Positions 62,063-64,000 of a stretch of DNA of 64,000 nucleotides are shown one piece after another. How positions within the stretch are numbered: position 1 is the first letter of the stretch; each line of letters begins with the position of its first letter. The DNA is from Pseudooceanicola nanhaiensis (GTDB lineage Bacteria; Pseudomonadota; Alphaproteobacteria; Rhodobacterales; Rhodobacteraceae): NCBI RefSeq assembly GCF_020171315.1, contig NZ_JAIUZP010000005.1:62001-126000 (forward strand), read 5' to 3'. Below the pieces are notes generated by a model, which was given only the letters and a program-made list of their open reading frames with translations, was not told the origin of the DNA and did no database searches. A program made the position numbers and the translations under genes.

Positions 62063-62167
62063 GGGCAGCGCCGACCCGCCCCCCGTCGCGTCGCCATTGG
62101 CGCTCGGACCGATGGCGCGCCAATGGCGACCGGCGCTACTGCGCCACCCCGCGGGACGGCGCTGCCC
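62063..62167. repeat. Nested inverted repeat, about 105 bases
   Basis: Outer arms GGGCAGCGCCG (62063-62073) and CGGCGCTGCCC (62157-62167) are perfect. Inner arms GTCGCCATTGGCGC (62090-62103) and GCGCCAATGGCGAC (62117-62130) are also perfect. The whole could form a long two-tier cruciform or hairpin. It is probably a genome-dispersed element, but I see only one copy in the window. Confidence 0.8.
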
Positions 62168-62297
62168 TGCTCGAAGGTCGGTTAGCGCGCGGCTCTACAT
62201 TGGATGACAGCCCGCTTGGGTTCCAGCGGTATTAGAACGCCCGGGGGACAGCCGTCAGCATTAGAGGGCGGCAGCACCGCGCATTGCTCCAAAAACG

Positions 62298-62322
62298 AAA
62301 ACCCCGGCCGAAGCCGGGGTTT
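62298..62322 (-). terminator. Terminator after the class III aminotransferase gene
   Basis: Arms AAACCCCGGC and GCCGGGGTTT around a 4-base loop, then TTCGTTTTT on the minus strand, 22 bases past the stop. Confidence 0.8.
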
Positions 62323-62344
62323 CCTCATGTCTCTTCGACAGGGC

Positions 62345-63727
62345 TTACTTCAGGCCTTCGGCCTGCATCGCCTCCAGCGCGCGGTCCAGCGTCCGCTTCA
62401 TGCGGGCGACGATTTCCAGCACGTCATCTTCGGTCACGATCAGCGGCGGGCAGAGCGCCAGCGTATCGCCAACGGCACGGGTGATCAGGCCCTCGTCCGC
62501 GGCGATGTCCGCGGCTTTCATGCCGGCCTTCACCTTGGGATCGAAGGGCGCCTTGGTGGCCTTGTCCTGCACCAGCTCGACGCCGGCGATCAGGCCGGTG
62601 CCGCGCACTTCACCCACCAGCGGGTGATCCGCCAGCTTGGCCAGCTCGGCCTGCATGATCTCGCCCATCTTGGCGGCGTTCTCGATCAGGCCCTTCTCCT
62701 CGATCACTTCGAGGTTGGCGAGGCCCACGGCCGAGGCAACCGGGTGGCCCGAGCCGGTGAAGCCGTGGCCGAAGGTGCCCAGCTTGTGGGAGTTGTCCGC
62801 GATCGCCTGGTAGACCTTGTCGGTGAACATGATCGCCGAGAGCGGCAGGTAGGACGAGGTGATCTGCTTCGACAGGGTCATGATGTCGGGCTCGAAGCCC
62901 ATCTTCTGGCAGCCGAAGGGCGTGCCCAGACGGCCGAAGCCGTTGATGACCTCGTCCGCCACCACGAGGATGTCGTACTTGCGGCAGATTTCCTGCACGC
63001 CGGGCCAGTAGCCCACGGGCGGCACCATGACGCCACCGGCACCCATGACCGGCTCACCGATGAAGGCGGCGATGGTCTCGGGGCCCTCGGCGAGGATCGT
63101 GTCTTCCAGTTCCTTCAGCAGGCGCGCGGTGAACTGCTCCTCGGTCTCGCCCTCTTCGCCGAAGCGGTAGAAGTGCGGCGTGGTCAGGTGCGTCACCGGG
63201 ATCGCGGGCAGGTCGAAGTCACCGTGGTTCGCCGGCAGGCCGGTCAGCGAGCCCGAGGCGATGGTGATGCCGTGGTAGCCCTTCTTGCGGGCGAGGAACT
63301 TCTTCTTCTCGGGACGGCCGAGGGCGTTGTTCATGTACCACACCATCTTGACGATGGTGTCGTTGGCCTCGGAGCCGGAGTTGGTGAAATGCACCTTGGT
63401 CAGGTGCTCGGGGGTCATTTCCACCAGCTTCTCGGCCAGACGGATCGAGGGCTCGTGCGACTTGAAGGCGAAGGTGTGGTAGTAGGGCAGCAGGCCCATC
63501 TGCTTGTCGGCGGCTTCGCGCAGCTTGGGCTCGGAGAAGCCGACCGCGACGGACCACAGCCCCGCCATCGCCTCGATGTATTCCTTGCCGTTGGAGTCGG
63601 TCACGCGGATGCCGTCACCCTTCACCATGATCGTCGGGCCCTTCTCCTCGAAGGCGCGGGCGTCGGTGTAGGGGTGCAGCTGCGTCGCGATATCCGTCGC
63701 GGCGAGAGAATTCGAAAGCATGTTCAT
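62345..63727 (-). CDS. Class III aminotransferase (omega-amine/taurine-pyruvate type)
   Basis: A 460-residue PLP enzyme of the class III aminotransferase family, transferring amino groups from amines, beta-alanine, GABA or taurine-like donors to pyruvate. Features are HFTNSGSEANDTIVKM, VVADEVINGFGRLG (with Asp258) and MTLSKQITSSYLPLSA (PLP Lys287). GEPVMGAGGVMVPPVGYWPG is typical of the omega-amino-acid:pyruvate branch. The donor cannot be fixed from sequence. GGAG precedes the ATG. It is followed by a strong terminator. Confidence 0.93.
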   Translation of the reverse strand: MNMLSNSLAATDIATQLHPYTDARAFEEKGPTIMVKGDGIRVTDSNGKEYIEAMAGLWSVAVGFSEPKLREAADKQMGLLPYYHTFAFKSHEPSIRLAEKLVEMTPEHLTKVHFTNSGSEANDTIVKMVWYMNNALGRPEKKKFLARKKGYHGITIASGSLTGLPANHGDFDLPAIPVTHLTTPHFYRFGEEGETEEQFTARLLKELEDTILAEGPETIAAFIGEPVMGAGGVMVPPVGYWPGVQEICRKYDILVVADEVINGFGRLGTPFGCQKMGFEPDIMTLSKQITSSYLPLSAIMFTDKVYQAIADNSHKLGTFGHGFTGSGHPVASAVGLANLEVIEEKGLIENAAKMGEIMQAELAKLADHPLVGEVRGTGLIAGVELVQDKATKAPFDPKVKAGMKAADIAADEGLITRAVGDTLALCPPLIVTEDDVLEIVARMKRTLDRALEAMQAEGLK

Positions 63728-63909
63728 GGGGCGAACTCCTGTAAAAGAAGGGACCTCCCCGGCGCGATCCTGTCATGGCTCGCCCGGTGGTATGGGCGGC
63801 ACCCTAGGGAAGGGTCAGCCGGAAAGAAAGCACCACGGTCCGGAATCGGGTGGATCCACGCGGAGGGCCGCCGGATTGCGCATCACGAGGCGAGTCGGCG
63901 CGCGGGACG

Positions 63910-64000
63910 TCAGAGGATCTGGAACGTCCCCCGGCTGCGGATGACCGAACAGAGGCAGCCGATGACGGCAAGCGCGGTGCCGAAGAAGAAGGCCTGCTGT
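63910..64000 (-). CDS. C-terminal fragment of a membrane protein (tentative, partial at right edge)
   Basis: The minus strand at the right edge reads QQAFFFGTALAVIGCLCSVI then RSRGTFQIL and a stop at 63910. One hydrophobic helix and a basic tail suggest a membrane protein whose main part lies outside the window. Only 30 residues are visible, so the call rests on composition and an open frame. The family cannot be named. Confidence 0.4.
   Translation of the reverse strand, partial: QQAFFFGTALAVIGCLCSVIRSRGTFQIL

Larger units (their letters stand above)
61770..62344. other. 575-base intergenic region with a nested inverted repeat
   Basis: No credible gene is visible; the open frames lack ribosome-binding sites and family similarity. 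The region contains the nested palindrome at 62063-62167 and the terminator of the class III aminotransferase at 62298-62322. Confidence 0.65.

Noticed and set aside
61819-62235. A 138-residue open frame in the gap after rnd
   Set aside because: Arg/Pro-rich composition and overlap with a large inverted repeat make it unlikely to be a gene.
1-64000. Search for CRISPR arrays, prophage, transposases and rRNA or tRNA genes
   Set aside because: None was seen. The repeats present are palindromic intergenic elements, not direct repeats with spacers, and no transposase-like protein is encoded.

Overview
The window is a dense, GC-rich stretch of alphaproteobacterial chromosome. Gene content, gene order (a rimP-nusA-ylxR-infB block; secA divergent from ppiC-argJ-mutT; kdsD-lptC-lptA-lptB then hpf-ptsN) and characteristic GC-rich intergenic palindromes point to the order Rhodobacterales, most likely the roseobacter group. 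The species cannot be named from the sequence. There are about 60 protein genes. I see no rRNA, tRNA, CRISPR array, prophage or insertion sequence. Both ends cut genes: the left end holds the tail of a malic enzyme (maeB), and the right end holds a tentative C-terminal membrane-protein fragment.

Layout. 0-9 kb is metabolism and transport: a PfkB-family sugar kinase, a small secreted protein, a class IV aminotransferase overlapping a sulfotransferase-like gene, a Nudix hydrolase with a PiT phosphate transporter, argG, and ilvA. 8.8-10.7 kb holds a divergent signalling pair, an HPt protein and a REC-PP2C phosphatase. 10.9-17.5 kb carries Nudix enzymes, hslO (Hsp33), cca, an ABC exporter and an RNA uracil methyltransferase. 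17.6-20 kb is an envelope cluster: two L,D-transpeptidases, a CAP-domain lipoprotein and a 60-residue secreted peptide. 20.2-25.5 kb holds hemH, a BioC-like methyltransferase, comF, a glutaredoxin, a MarR regulator, ubiG and a prolyl aminopeptidase. 25.7-31.1 kb is the rimP-nusA-ylxR-infB operon, followed by a 46-residue gene, mutT, argJ, a parvulin and divergent secA. 37-44.8 kb has an unusual periplasmic pair (unknown protein plus phosphate-binding-like/OmpA fusion), radC, dnaJ, dnaK and alkB.

45.4-56.7 kb is a polysaccharide region: an ABC-2 export permease, cysQ (PAP phosphatase), kdsB (CMP-Kdo synthesis), galU, galE, four glycosyltransferases and a large sulfotransferase. Together these suggest a surface glycan, probably Kdo-linked and sulfated. 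56.9-61.8 kb is the ptsN-hpf / lptB-lptA-lptC-kdsD-rnd block, in which the usual rpoN between lptB and hpf is absent. A class III aminotransferase closes the window.

The most interesting items are: the PAPS-linked polysaccharide region with its two-module sulfotransferase and the GT14-plus-unknown-domain enzyme; the aminotransferase/sulfotransferase overlapping pair; the PBP-OmpA fusion pair; a promoter-plus-terminator leader before rimP; two genes (HPt, GT4) whose conserved N-termini lie in frames without a standard start codon; two tiny genes; and three families of intergenic palindromic repeats.
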